Assembly (NCBI RefSeq): GCF_963583255.1
Contig: NC_084804.1
Span: 31,226,953-31,290,952 of the forward strand
Length of the DNA: 64,000 nucleotides
Reading direction: 5' to 3'
Source of the DNA: Pyrus communis
Lineage: Eukaryota; Streptophyta; Magnoliopsida; Rosales; Rosaceae
Shown here: piece after piece, positions 50,453-63,070 of the stretch
Numbering within the stretch: the stretch's first letter is position 1
How the letters are laid out: each line of letters starts with the position of its first letter
Made by a program: the position numbers and the translations under genes
Notes under the pieces: generated by a model
Told to the model about the DNA's origin: nothing
What the model saw: the letters and a program-made list of their open reading frames with translations, nothing else
Database searches by the model: none

Positions 50453-52464
50453 TGATGCAAAATATATTAAGCACACAAATTAAACCCTCTTCTGACAATT
50501 GTAGCAAAGTATGTAAGTAGGGATCGTTCAAAACCGGGGATTAGGAGGGATTGCTAAACTCTTGAAAACTGACCTAAGAAGTCCAAAACAAAGTTAAAAA
50601 CACTAATTTGGACTCAAAGAATGAAAAACCAAAGTTAAAACACTAAAACAAAACAAAAACTCAAAACAACAACTAGAAGACTCAAAACTGCCTAAAAACC
50701 ACTTTCTGGGCAGTTTTGAGCACCTACACTAATTTGGACGAAATTGGTTGAAAACATGACTCAAAACACTTAAAAACATGAACCAAAACAATTTCTAACT
50801 AAATTGAGACTTCAAAGTAAAGGGGGATTTGATTTGGACGAAATTAAAGTTGAGAAAACAGATTGCAAAGTAAAACTGATCTTGAAACGTTTTTGGGGTT
50901 TTTAATGGATGATGGACTAGTTAGGGGTTCTTTCTCCACACATGACAAGTATGCAAATGACTCGATTTCCAGTTATTCCTTCATAGAATTATGAATGACA
51001 ATGCCCCAAATTAACCGTGACATCACTAGTTAATTCTCAAGTTTTCCTTGTATTATTGAATTGGATGACATCATACGACAACCCAAAGCATTCTTCAAAA
51101 GTTCCTTACATGACATCATAATAAAGATACAATCAAAGATCATTACGTTCAATGAAAACTATAAGCATTAACAAAGCACTTGTGACTATGACATCATGAC
51201 ACTTATGCTAGGAATTGAACTTAACGCGATTGTGACTAGCAATCTTCACTACTTGTGCATATAAGTGTGTGACAATTATGTGAAACAAACTTATATTCTA
51301 GCATCATATTCATGCAAGCCAATTAAGTGTCGACCCCTAATTAACAAACACAAATACGTTATTACTCGCACAGTTAAGCCAATTGCATTCACGATTCAAG
51401 AACTCATAACTGGAATTTATCAAATCAACTTGCACACATAGTTATGGCTTCGAAATCACCCCTAACCAATAGGGGTTTAGCCACTCATGTTCATAGCAAA
51501 ATGAAAGGAAAATAAATTAAACATTGAAATCATAAAACGAATTACACCTAGAATGCACCAACGACGAAGCTTGAGCATCCAAGAGTCCTTCCTTCTTTCT
51601 CCTTGCTACGGCACAAAGGTGGATGGGATGGTTGGGATGTGTTTTAGGATCAGGGATTATGGAATTGGATGGAGGATAGGCACGGCAAGGTGTAGTGTTT
51701 GGTTGGAATTGTGTTTCTAGGATTTTAGGATGTGGAGAGTGGTGTGGTTAGATGAATGGACGAAAATTGGGTGAATGAGTGATTCCCCTAGTGCCTTGCT
51801 GCAAACCCTTATTTATAGGGCTAGGAAAGGTTTTGAAACACTTAAAGGATATATGTGTGTAGCTTGGACAAGGTAGGACGGCTAGTGACAAGCTAGGAAG
51901 GCTAGGAGACAAGGTAGGACGGCTAGGAGACAAGCTAGGACGGCTAGTGACAAGCTAGGACGGCTAGTGACAAGCTAGGACGGCTAGGAGACAAGCTAGG
52001 ACGGCTAGTGACAAGCTAGGACGGCTAGGAGACAAGCTAGGACGGCTAGGAGACAAGGTAGGACGGCTAGGAGACAAGCTAGGACGGCTAGTGACAAGCT
52101 AGGACGGCTAGGAGACAAGCTAGGACGGCTAGTGACAAGCTAGGACGGCTAGTTCTTCCAATACAGAAATTAGGCACCATGTGTGAATAGATAAAGCCTT
52201 CTAGAAATAAGGTTTTTAGGCCCCCTTGCAGCTCCCTAACTGAATTCAAGCCTTCAAATTCGTCCATCCTCATGCCTCCATGCTTGCACTATCCAATCTT
52301 GGCCCAAAAATGCTCTAGAATGCTCCAAATTGCTTCTTTTTGCATACTTTGACACTAAAACCTGAAATTGCACGAAAATGACTTTAAACACTAAACTAAC
52401 TAAGGAAAAACAACATAAATGCATGAGAACAAGCCAATTAAGTCACATAAAAATGCTCCTATCA
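50453..52464 (-). repeat. 5' LTR of the Athila-like element
   Basis: 2,012 bp and nearly identical to the other LTR. It carries the element's promoter; transcription would run leftward into gag-pol. Confidence 0.95.
51867..52153. repeat. 20/21-bp minisatellite in the 5' LTR (14 units)
   Basis: Same two unit types as in the other LTR, but in a different order in units 6-9. It has one more 21-bp unit, which accounts for the 1-bp LTR length difference. Confidence 0.92.
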
Positions 52465-55070
52465 CCTAGCCCACCAAGGCGTGTCTTGGAGAGTTGAGGA
52501 GAAGGAAATCGTAATGAGAATCCAACAACAAAAGAGGAATTTGATGCAAGGGTAAGATATTTGGGGCAAAAGATAGACATAAAATCCAAATTTGAGACGA
52601 AAGCTTAAAACAACTGAGATAAAAGTTTAGAAGAACTAAAACAAAAGGCTTAGAAAAGAGAACAAAGAAAACGAAATTAAGGACAAAAGAGATGAAAAAG
52701 ACCAAAAATAAAGGGCTACCACTAACCCTAATCAAAATTAGGGTCAATGGCTAGAGGAGAAGGTTGGGTTATTTGTCACAAAGGTGAGAGAAAATAAGGC
52801 TAAGTAAAATTTGAGCAGTTGTTGATAAGACTTTTTCAGCAGCTTTTATTTTATTAGTTGTTGTATTACTAAATAATTGAGATGTGTTGTCACAAAATTC
52901 AGTTGTAAATCTCTACATATAATGAAAAGGTACATGGTGATCTTTGTTTCTAGCAAAGCAATAGTCCTAAGCTTATAAAGTAAATTTAAACTAGAATAAG
53001 TTATCATCTAAGTGCTATGTAAACTACACACTATTAAAGAAAATTTATGTGTGCACTGTGTAAGTATCGTCTATGACATTGAGTCACCATCTATTCTTAT
53101 TCTATATATTTTTCTTTGAGTTGAAATTTCCAATATTATCTCCTAACTGATGCAAAAGTGGTAATGATAGGTTGTTTAATATTTAGAAAAGTTGATATCA
53201 ACTTAACGTTATTAGAATATTTTAGGAAAGCTATACACATTCTTTGATTATATTTTCATGATAAAAAACTTACCATAGTAAGATGATAATGTCAATTAAT
53301 AGCAAGGGTTTTCATATGTCACTTTGTTTCATGCCTTTTATATCCTCTATAATTTTATTTTATTTTGCCAACCATCATTTTTCTAATTTAATGTTATTTA
53401 TGTGGAACAAATTAATTTTTGGCTAAAAAAAAATTGCATATTCGAATCTTATTCATAGATAATGAGGATGAGTATGACACCGAATGTGTAGGTATATGTG
53501 GATGAATTTGACACTGAATGTGTAAGTAATGTTGATATATAAGTTTTGATACGTATTGCGTAGGTGGTGTAGATATAATTAGCTTACCTATTGATAATGT
53601 TTCAATTGACAAGCCTAAGCGTCCATGTGTTGATGATTTTTGGGTTTTGTTTTTTGTTTTGTTTAAGTGACATTTTATTCTACCTCAACAATATGTTTAT
53701 GACTGACAAGTTACTTCTTATGGATCCAAGCTTTCAAACATTAAAATCTACAATTTGATCAAATAATGGATTTAGTCAAGATTTTAAAATTGTTTTTTGT
53801 GCGACCATGACATGTAGAACTTCAGGTGGCAAGAATGATCGGAATGACAATAACCCATGATGCGTAGTCCAACAACCTTGGTCCAACAGGCTAGGCTTAA
53901 GCCCATTGAATATATTACTTATCTCCCAAGTAAGGAAGCCCTAATTCTAGTGAAATTATGATATCTGGGGGATTATGCATCGTAAGCATAATCTTAGGAG
54001 AATTGGATATCTTATCCTAGGTTCTCTCTAAGATAATATGTCGATTTAATTGGAATTACTCTTCCTACAAGGACTCTCAATGTCTCTATAAGTACTACAG
54101 CTGGATGTTTATCAGATGACCTCTTCTACACTCTTCTCTGGATTCTCTAATTGATCACAATTGAAGATACATCTATCCTCTTATATATTCTTTATGCCTA
54201 ATAGGAGCTCATCCTGCACACACGCTGTTGTTGACGAATAGGCACGTCCATGGAGAACCCATCTCCTTAACGCCTAGCCATAGCTTATTCGCCAAAAATG
54301 ATTCACAATATATTGCACATCACACCATTATTTCTTAGAACTACACTTGTGGCTTGATTCTTCTTCCCAGAGATATGTAGGCAATCTGATCTGGATTTAA
54401 CCAGACCCCCTATCAACCTCATTCTCCTCTTGCAGAGATCATGGGTAATTCAAATGGAACTCGCTTCTGTTCTTGGATGTGCGTGAATCTGGTTTCAACA
54501 TTTTCCTTATTTATCTAAAAAAGTAAATTCATCACTAAAATCATTCAACCCTAACATAATAAAATCGATAAACAGTAATAAACTAAACATTTAATTTGAG
54601 TTTTCTCTAAACTATGAGGTGTTGACTGGGTCTAAATCAAAGACCCCTTTAACATTTATTGTTCTGTGACGTGTATACACTGCATTTATTGATACCATAT
54701 TATGTTGTCCATTATGTAACTTCCGAACTCATTCTCCCGTTAGTGTAAAATATATCGTTGTATTAAAAAAAAAATGTATTTAGGGGGAGCCAAAACATTT
54801 TTTGGGAGTCCTAACATTTTTGGGATTAGATTAGCCCTTCATTGAAAATGACGGTCTTATAATTACATACTTGGTCAAAGAAAATAAATATAGAAAAAAT
54901 GATCCAAATAAAAGGAGGAAAAATAATATATAAATATAATTCTCGTACATCCATCTCTACTGTGTTGACTGACTCCTTACATAAGATGATGACTTAAACA
55001 AACTTTTATTGTCTGTAGTTTGAATCAATTTGTGCTCAGCTCAGCTTCCTTGGCTTCAACCGGTCTTCCC
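52465..55070. other. Intergenic region upstream of the CAMTA gene
   Basis: The first ~30 bases complete the interrupted tandem unit. Further right, about 53855-54490 has an LTR-like look: a CTCTATAAGTACTAC TATA region and many short direct motifs, but no defined ends. An A-run lies at about 54762. The last ~100 bases before 55071 should contain the CAMTA 5' UTR. No gene otherwise. Confidence 0.4.
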
Positions 55071-58000
55071 ATGGCGGAAAGTGGATCGTACCCTCAGGGC
55101 CCTCGATTAGGTCAGATTTCCAACCCTTAATTATCTCGAATTTCAATTCCTATGCGATCAGTTTCTGATTGGTTTGATTTCGTTCGTGTTTTGCAGACTT
55201 TCAGCAATTACTTGTTGAAGCCCAACACCGATGGCTGCGCCCTGCTGAAATCTGTGAAATTCTTAGCAATTTTGGGAAGTTCCAAATCTCATCGGAGCCT
55301 CCGAACAAACCACCTAGTATGGTTAATTGGTTATTGACTTTATAATTAATTAACTAAATATTTGTTTAATTTCATGTTTTGCTCATGTTTGCGTCATTTC
55401 CTCTTAATGGGTTTATTTAAAAAAAAAAAGATTACCAATTTGTTTAGGGCTTTTACAGATCAGCTATCTGTAGACCCCGGCATAGTCAAGTTGGCTAAAA
55501 AAGCGAGCTTGCCCCTCTGCACCTAAGTTCGAATCCCCATTTCCAAGTTTAAATTAAATTAGCGAAAAGCATATTGAGTGCCCCCTGAAGTCTCTGGATA
55601 TCATTTTCGTATCTTTTCTATTGAACCCTTTGATCATGTTAGGCAAAGTCCGATGTAGCTTTTTATGTACTCTTTATGTACATAAAATGTGATTATGATT
55701 GTTGTCTCAGTTGTAGTATTTACACATAGAGAACATTCTGGTGTGGAACTTTTTCCACCATGCCAGGTGGTTCTCTTTATCTTTTTGACAGGAAGGTTCT
55801 GAGATACTTTAGAAAGGATGGACATAACTGGAGGAAGAAACGAGACGGCAAGACTGTGAAGGAGGCCCATGAGAAGCTAAAGGTAAGCTAAAGGTATCTG
55901 GACTCTGAGTGTTTGTAATAAATTTTTGCTAAAGATGATATTTATTTCAGTATGCCCTGAAAGGACACTCATGTAAATAATTGAAATCATTAAACTCAAG
56001 AAAGAGTTACTGGAGTCTGTGAGGTAACACTCTTCAGTTTATTTCAGGTTGGCAGTGTTGATGTTCTACACTGCTACTATGCCCATGGAGAAGATGATGA
56101 AAGTTTTCAAAGGCGCTGCTATTGGATGCTTGAGCAGTAAGTCTGAGTTATAGACGTTTATTTATATATTTAGATGCACACTGTGTTTGGTAATTAAAAT
56201 CATGTATTTCACATTGGACTGTTCATGCCTTTCCATAAAGATCCAAACTTTTATGCTTATATTTCTTTTCGGAATGCACAAATACAGTTAGATTTCTACA
56301 GTTTTCTGTTTTTTAAAACTTCTCTTTTCTTTTTCAAGGTTTCTGTTTTTAATTTTGTGTACTTGTTCAATGTGCAGGGATTTAATGCACATAGTTTTTG
56401 TTCATTACTTGCAAGTAAAGGTATTACTATCCTCCTCCTAGTTCTTAATCTGCTTTTCATTTCCTTTATTGTTTATGTTATTTAGACCATCTTTAATCCA
56501 GTTAAAGTACTTGATCATGCTACTCTCTTGAGTCTTCCTATTTCCTAACAGTTAATCTAAGGAATTAATAGCAGGGCTGCAATTTTTCTTCATGTAAAAA
56601 TAATACTCTAGTTGGATTTCGAAGTTCCAATCATTGACCTCTCTGTAAAGCATAAGATGTTGATTGAGCCACATTCTTGGCGTAATACTATATATTTATT
56701 TATATAATTTTCTTGGATCTCTCTCTCTCTCTCTCTCTCTGTACTGGTGTAAGTTGACGCAGTATATGCCCTTGGCCCTGCTCACCATTTTTAACATAAG
56801 CCAAGGCTCAGGAACTATTGATACGGTGTTTTTGGAAGACCTGGAACAGTACTAAGTGGCTTGAAAAAGAAAAGAAAAAAAAACCAAATGGACGTTGATT
56901 TGGAATGGCATTGCGGTTGACTTGATCCAAAATTCCAAATAGCAGCAATTGTTGTAATTCTTCAATTCTCAAGAAAGACAGAAATTACAATAGGGGTGAA
57001 ACCTCATGAAATCTTGATCTGAAGGATAGGTTTATAGAAAATAGAGGGGGTGTACAAAATAAAAAGGTGCAAAGGAAAGAGAGGAGGGCCAGTAGTTTCA
57101 CAATTGCAGTTTGCATGATAAAAATGCCTTGCACAGTTCAGATATTTGACCTTGGCCACGTACTTTCTCAAAATTGCATTTTTTTTGACGTTAAGACATT
57201 TGAGTGTAAGTTTTTTCAGAGTCAATACTGAAATTTGTCTGAGTTTCTCAAACCAGTTTATCTCACCTGTGCATACTTTTTTATTGTTGGTGCTTTCTGA
57301 AATTTTTTATGCATAAAATATATTTGCTTGTGATTTACCTTTTGGTTATTTTGTTATTAGGGTCATAGGGCAAATGCAGGAGGCATAAGAGAGAATGATG
57401 AGGTTGCACCGGATCTGCAAAGGGGCAGCCCCTGGACTTCTAGCCCCTCTAATAGCAATGGCAGAGCACCTTCAGGATATACAGATTATGCAAGCCCAAG
57501 CAGCACCCTTACATCATCATGGGAAGATGTTGATTCCGGTATTCTTTTTCTCTGACTTTATTAAAAGAGGTTATCTTTTACATGTCATTTTTCTCTTATT
57601 TTGGGTCGAGAATATATGGTCTTCATTTGGGAAATGATGTATATAATAATGCCAAATTGACTGCGAAACTCGCGCACTTCTTAAATATGCACAAGATCTT
57701 CCACTTAACATGTGAGTTGATGCAGGAGATAGTCGCCAAGCGAGTTCCTTATTTCACTCAGTTTTTGAGTCACCAAAAATGGGGAATGGTCCTCTCGTGG
57801 ACAATGCAGAGATTGATCTCTCACTGCATTCAAGTTCAAGTAATGCACTTTCTTTCTTCTTTTTTCCTCTTTTTTTCGCGGGGTGCGGGGAAGGGATTTT
57901 GCCTGTTTATTTATCTTCATTTGAATGGATTCATCGAGTAACCTCTTATGTGGTGTAACACGGTGATTTGATTTTACAATCTTATCAGAAAATCATGATG

Positions 58001-61000
58001 GCCAGTCATCAATTCATGGAGTATACAGGCCAGAATTTGACAAAGATCAATGTCGTTTCACTGATGACTCTACTAGTGTGATTGATTCTCAAAAAACACT
58101 TGGTGCGGGATCTTGGGAAGAAATATTGGAACAATGCACAATGGGATTCCACGATGGAACTTCTCATGCATCAATGTCTTCCACCCAAATTAGTTCTACT
58201 GGAGTTCCCCTTGAACAACAAACTTCTGGGAATAACCTGTTAAAGGAGGAGTTTGGGAGTTCTCTGCCATTGCAAACAAATTGGCAGGTATTTAATAGCT
58301 TCTGTGGTTTTTTTTTTAATCTGTAGTTGGCGTGCTCCTTAGCTTATATCATTTGGGCTTATTGATACAGATAATTGCTGAAATGAGGTGCAATGCTTCT
58401 TCCATGTGTATGCCCTGGGTTTTTATGTTTTATTGAACTGCATCACTACTTATTGTTTTATATATAGACATCCAAAAGGGCTGAGGTATTGAATTTTATA
58501 AGGTTCAAACAATAATACAAGTATACAGTAAAAAACCTGGTCTATTAACAAGGAGCATCTCTGCGTGGTAACCGAATGCTCAACAATTTTAATTTCATTT
58601 TTTGGTTTGCGGGATTTCAACAATGGATTCTCTGATTTGCTACATATATTTATTTGTCACCTTTTTGTATCTTATAAACAGCATGGATTTCTCAAATTAT
58701 GAAATAAGAATTACGTTAATTTTCTAATTGTCACATTCTTTATCCAGTTTCCTTTGGGAGACAATTCACTGCAGTTGCCTGAGTGGTCCCTGGATCAGTC
58801 GATGAATTTGCAAAGAACTCCTGATGCGAATCTGAGCAATGCTCCAGACCTTGGTAGTGCTTATCTCAATCAACGAAATGAGCAGCTTGTGCAGGACAAC
58901 CTTCAAGCACAGCTTACAAATGCAGAATCTCAATGTTTAATCATATCAAGTCCTGAGCATGATGTTCCTAAAGATGGGAATATCAACTATGCTTTCACTT
59001 TGAGACAGCAATTATTAGATCGAGAAGAGGGTTTGAAGAAAGTTGACAGCTTTTCTAGGTGGGTTTCCAAGGAACTTGGAGAGGTAGATGATCTGCAGAT
59101 GCAATCCTCATCTGGTATTTCATGGATCACTGCTGAGTGTGGAGATGTAGTTGATGATTCCTCGTTGAGCCCCTCTATCTCCCAGGACCAGCTTTTCAGC
59201 ATAGTTGATTTTTCACCAAAGTGGGCGTACACAGACTCTGAAATTGAGGTACAAAATAGGGAAGAAAAATAGTAACTGGTATCTTGGACTGAGTTTCTGC
59301 CACGTAAATATATCTAGTCAGATGCTCACTAGGATGCATCCTTAGAGATGGTTTTTGCGCCAAAATAATTTCCTTGATGAAAATGTATTTTATAACATGC
59401 CATTATTCCATAAGCATGATTACTCTGATCAAGTCTAACTTTTAGTTAGACATTGTACATTGTGCTTAGGACTTCTTGCAATACTAACATGTACCACTCA
59501 CGGAGCAGAAAAGAAAGAAACCGCCTATTTAATTTCTATTACTTTTATACTTGAGATTTTATACATATTTTGGTTTTGCTTCTCCTCTGTTCCCACTTAA
59601 TCAGTTTTACTGTTATATATGTTCTTTGGTATCTGTCTTCCAACTCAATTTCAATAATTGAGTAAGGCTACTATCAAATGTTATATTGTCTCCATTTATT
59701 TGTAAAGGGCTACAGAATATGTTGACATGTCTAATGTAGATCTGATGGTTGTCATTTATTTGTATATGTTCCCGATGTGTTAGTTGTCATCTCATTCTTC
59801 TTAATGTGAAACAGGTTCTGGTTTTTGGAACATTCTTGGTAAGTCAAAAGGAGGTAACACAATACAGCTGGTCTTGTATGTTTGGGGAGGTGGAAGTTCC
59901 AGCAAAGGTTTTAGCCAGTGGAGTTCTTTTCTGTTTTGCTCCACCTCACAGTGCCGGGCAAGTCCCCTTCTATGTAACTTGTTCCAACAGGTTAGCTTGT
60001 AGTGAAGTAAGAGAGTTTGATTATCAAGTGGGCTCCACTAAAGGTTTAGATATGACAGATATATCCAATGACACTGCATACGAAATGCATCTTCACTTAC
60101 GTCTTGAGAGTTTACTGTCTCTGAGATCTGTCAGCCCTTCAGGTCACCTGTTTGGAGGTGTTAAGGAGAATCGAAACATAATTAGTAAAATCATATCACT
60201 GAAGGAGGAAGAGGATTATTTACATGCAGCAGAACCAACAGTAGTGAATTATTTGCTCCAAAATGAAGGGATGGAACATCTTATAAAGCTGATGAAAGAG
60301 AAGTTGTACACTTGGCTCCTTTATAAAGCAATAGAAGATGGTAAAGGACCAAGTGTATTAGATGCTGAAGGACAAGGTGTGCTACATTTAGCAGCTGCCC
60401 TTTCCTACAATTGGGCCATAAAACCCACTGTAACTGCGGGAGTTAGTATCAATTTTCGTGATGTTAATGGATGGACTGCCCTTCATTGGGCTGCATTCTA
60501 TGGCAGGCAAGGACATCAGAACCCTTTCCATTTTATTTTAGTCTAGCTTCTGTTGAATCTTCTCTACCTATGTTGTCTACTAAGGGACTTGGCTTATACA
60601 CTTCCCTCGGAGCCCATTAAAGCATCCCAAGTTTGTTTTACCATAACTGTTGCAAAGCTTGATCTCATCTAAAATATGTGAGATGAGGATGCCATTGGAC
60701 AATTGACTTTTTTCTCTGAGACATGGAGTAGGTGCCACTAGTTAACTAGTGATTTCATAGTAACCCGCACTTTTTAAGCTCTGAGCTATATATGTCATTT
60801 ATCTTTAACCATTATAAATTTCTTGCAAATTTCCAACACCTTACATTTACTCTTTTGTTTTTTATTTCCTGAACCTATGCCAAATTCAGAGAGCAGACAG
60901 TTGCAGTCCTTGTCTCTCTTGGTGCAGATCCTGGAGCACTGACCGATCCGTCTCCAGAGGTACCTTTGGGTATAACACCAGCAGACCTGGCATCTGTGAA

Positions 61001-62789
61001 TAGTCACAAAGGAATTTCAGGCTTCCTCGCAGAGTCTTCCCTGACCACTTACTTTAAATCCCTTAAAATGAATGATGCAAAGGAAGATAGTGCTGCAGAA
61101 ATACCTGGAACAAAAGTTGTCAAAACTTTTTCAGAACGGATAGCTACACCTGTGAGTTACGGTGATATGCCCGATGCACTGTCACTGAAGGACTCACTTA
61201 CTGCTGTAACTAATGCTACCCAAGCTGCTGATCGTATACAGCAAATGTTAAGGATGCAGTCATTTGAGAGGAGACGAATTATTGAGCATGACATTGATGA
61301 GTTGGGAATGCCGGATGAGCGAGCAATTTCACTCATAACTTCCAAATCACACAAGGTGGGACCGGTCAATGGGTTTGCTCATACTGCTGCAGTTCAGATA
61401 CAGAAAAAGTTTCGTGGTTGGAAGAAAAGAAAAGAATTCCTGATAATTCGCCAGAGAATTGTTAAAATCCAGGTCCGCTACAATTTTTTTCCTGTTGATT
61501 ATTATTTGTTATTATTGTTATCATTATATACTTGCATCATAAAAAAAAAAAAAAAAACCAATCTTATTGTGGCACAAGTGATCTATATAAAGCTCTCGAT
61601 AAAAGTACTTTGACCATGGGTTGTTTCGCATATAAAAGTTAATACTTTTAGTTTTCTTAGACAAATGATGGAATTAATTTTGGGACCACTTAGGGTTTAA
61701 CTGGATCCCGGTCTGATTCTCCGCTTTTATTAACTATTTGATTTCAAGCGGGCTCCTAATTGTATATTTTCTCCATTTCCCATGCGTTAACTTTTGCAGC
61801 GGTTAAGTAAAATGAATTTCGAGATGAACTTTTGAAAAACCCTCTTTATCTTTCTGGTTATTACTTTTCTGAATGATTTTACTACGGCTGTGAATGCTAA
61901 TTTCCCATTTTGTCATTTTATAAAGGCCCATGTAAGAGGACACCAGGTAAGGAAACAATATAAGGCAATCACCTGGTCAGTTGGAATTCTGGAGAAAGTT
62001 ATTTTGCGTTGGAGACGTAAGGGGACTGGTTTACGAGGATTCCGACCAGATGCAGTTGCCAAGATTCCGAGCCCACAACCTGTGCCCTCAAAGGAGGATG
62101 ATTATGACTTTCTTAAGAAGGGAAGAAAACAAACAGAGGAAAGGTTACAAAAAGCACTCACTAGGGTAAAGTCTATGGTTCAGTATCCAGAGGGAAGAGC
62201 TCAATACCGTAGACTGCTAAATGTTGTCGAAGGATTCCGTGAAACAAAGGTATTGATGGATCTAAACTGGTGCATTTTGCTTTCATAGTCTTATTATTTG
62301 AGTTACTTTTTGTAGGACCGAATTTTCAATTGCGCTTCATTTTGTCTTTAGTTAGTTTACTTGTGTTCTTGGTGAACCCCGATGACATTTTTAGATATAG
62401 TTTAGTGATACTATGTTATGGTCCTCTGTCGCTAATGTTTGCATTTCTTGTCGATCATAAGGATGTGCTAATTAACGTGTTTGTTTTTGGTTCAGTTTTC
62501 TGTTCTAAAGTTAAATATTCCTTTTCTACCTTGCTGTGTCTGAATTCATTGTACAAAAAAACATATACGTTTATTGGATGTCGCTGTGTCATTTACTATT
62601 AGACGATTAATGGAACCGTTAAGCAATACCAATCCACTTTGATAACACGTTTTGCGTGTTATTGACTATCGGCAGGTAAGTGGTATGGCTGTCGAGGGAT
62701 CAGAAGAAAAGGCCGAGGGTGGTGAGGATCTAATCGATATTGACAAGTTGTTGGATGATGACACTTTCATGTCTATAGCATTTGACTGA
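55071..62789 (+). CDS. CAMTA: Calmodulin-binding transcription activator, CAMTA1/2 type (complete, 13 exons)
   Basis: A nuclear factor linking calcium/calmodulin to cold, defence and stress genes through CGCG-type boxes (family knowledge). Exons: 55071-55110, 55197-55316, 55767-55882, 56048-56136, 56378-56420, 57361-57538, 57726-57839, 57989-58287, 58748-59248, 59815-60506, 60890-61472, 61926-62249, 62676-62789. They total 3,213 bases, 1,070 residues; Arabidopsis CAMTA1-3 have just over 1,000. Domains in order: CG-1 DNA-binding domain (exons 1-5, QHRWLRPAEICEIL and RKVLRYFRKDGHNWRKKRDG), an acidic middle, a TIG/IPT domain over the exon 9/10 join (FSPKWAYTDSE, SWSCMFGEVEVPA), ankyrin repeats (GWTALHWAAFYGRE), IQ motifs (VQIQKKFRGWKKRKEF, IVKIQAHVRGHQVRKQY) and the calmodulin-binding helix (WSVGILEKVILRWRRKG). 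The start MAESGSYPQGPRL and the end LLDDDTFMSIAFD favour CAMTA1/2 over CAMTA3. All splice sites are GT-AG except intron 10, which is GC-AG. Confidence 0.94.
55475..55570 (+). mobile_element. tRNA-derived SINE remnant in CAMTA intron 2
   Basis: GGCATAGTCAAGTTGGCTAA resembles Pol III box A, and GTTCGAATCCCC about 40 bases later matches box B. The rest does not fold as a tRNA, and the sequence trails into AT-rich DNA. This fits the head of a plant SINE. Confidence 0.55.
60507..60889 (+). other. GC-AG intron 10 of the CAMTA gene
   Basis: Exon 10 ends TATGGCAG and the intron begins GCAAGG. The intron ends TTCAG before AGAGCAGACAG. Joining here restores the conserved ankyrin sequence AAFYGREQT in frame, and no GT nearby would do so. 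CAG|GCAAG is the common context for GC donors. Confidence 0.9.
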
Positions 62790-63064
62790 GCCGACTCTGA
62801 GTTACTCGACCTGTACATTACACATGACTGGCATCCTTATACTGGTTTGGAGATCCTGGTTCATCTGTGTATATGTTTAATGAACTTAGGGAATTGTTTA
62901 CGATATTCCGCGTTCTGCAGGAGCAGGCGGGAGTGTAGTGAGGACAACCAAAACCTACTCCTCCTCACAGAATTTGAATGTAGTTGTAATTTTATGTATG
63001 TTTTTCACCCCAGTGGGGGGAAATGTGTAGTGTGTATACTCGTTACAATTTGTTTAGGACGTTG

Positions 63065-63070
63065 AATAAA
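63065..63070 (+). promoter_or_regulatory. Polyadenylation signal AATAAA, CAMTA 3' UTR
   Basis: A canonical AATAAA 276 bases after the stop codon, preceded by TG-rich sequence. The only clear candidate for the CAMTA transcript end. Confidence 0.55.

Larger units (their letters stand above)
40805..52464 (-). mobile_element. Young, structurally complete Athila-like Ty3 LTR retrotransposon
   Basis: An 11.66-kb element on the minus strand with ~2-kb LTRs (40805-42815 and 50453-52464). It has a tRNA-Asp primer-binding site, a polypurine tract and one uninterrupted gag-pol frame. Its 5-bp target duplication is CCTAG (40800-40804 and 52465-52469). It landed inside the fourth unit of the ~490-bp tandem array. 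The LTRs look nearly identical: by eye I find one substitution plus a rearranged minisatellite. Long LTRs, the tRNA-Asp site, a DLGAS protease motif and the RT sequence all point to the Athila lineage. Confidence 0.95.

Noticed and set aside
53855..54490. A solo LTR upstream of CAMTA
   Set aside because: It has a TATA-like region and LTR-like texture, but I could not find matching TG/CA ends or a target duplication, so it is not called as a feature.
55475..55550. A tRNA gene
   Set aside because: Box A and box B are recognisable, but the arms do not pair into a cloverleaf and there is no acceptor stem. SINE head is the better reading.
57395..57941. Alternative open frames across CAMTA exons 6-7 as separate small genes
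   Set aside because: They are out of frame with the conserved CAMTA reading and run through introns.
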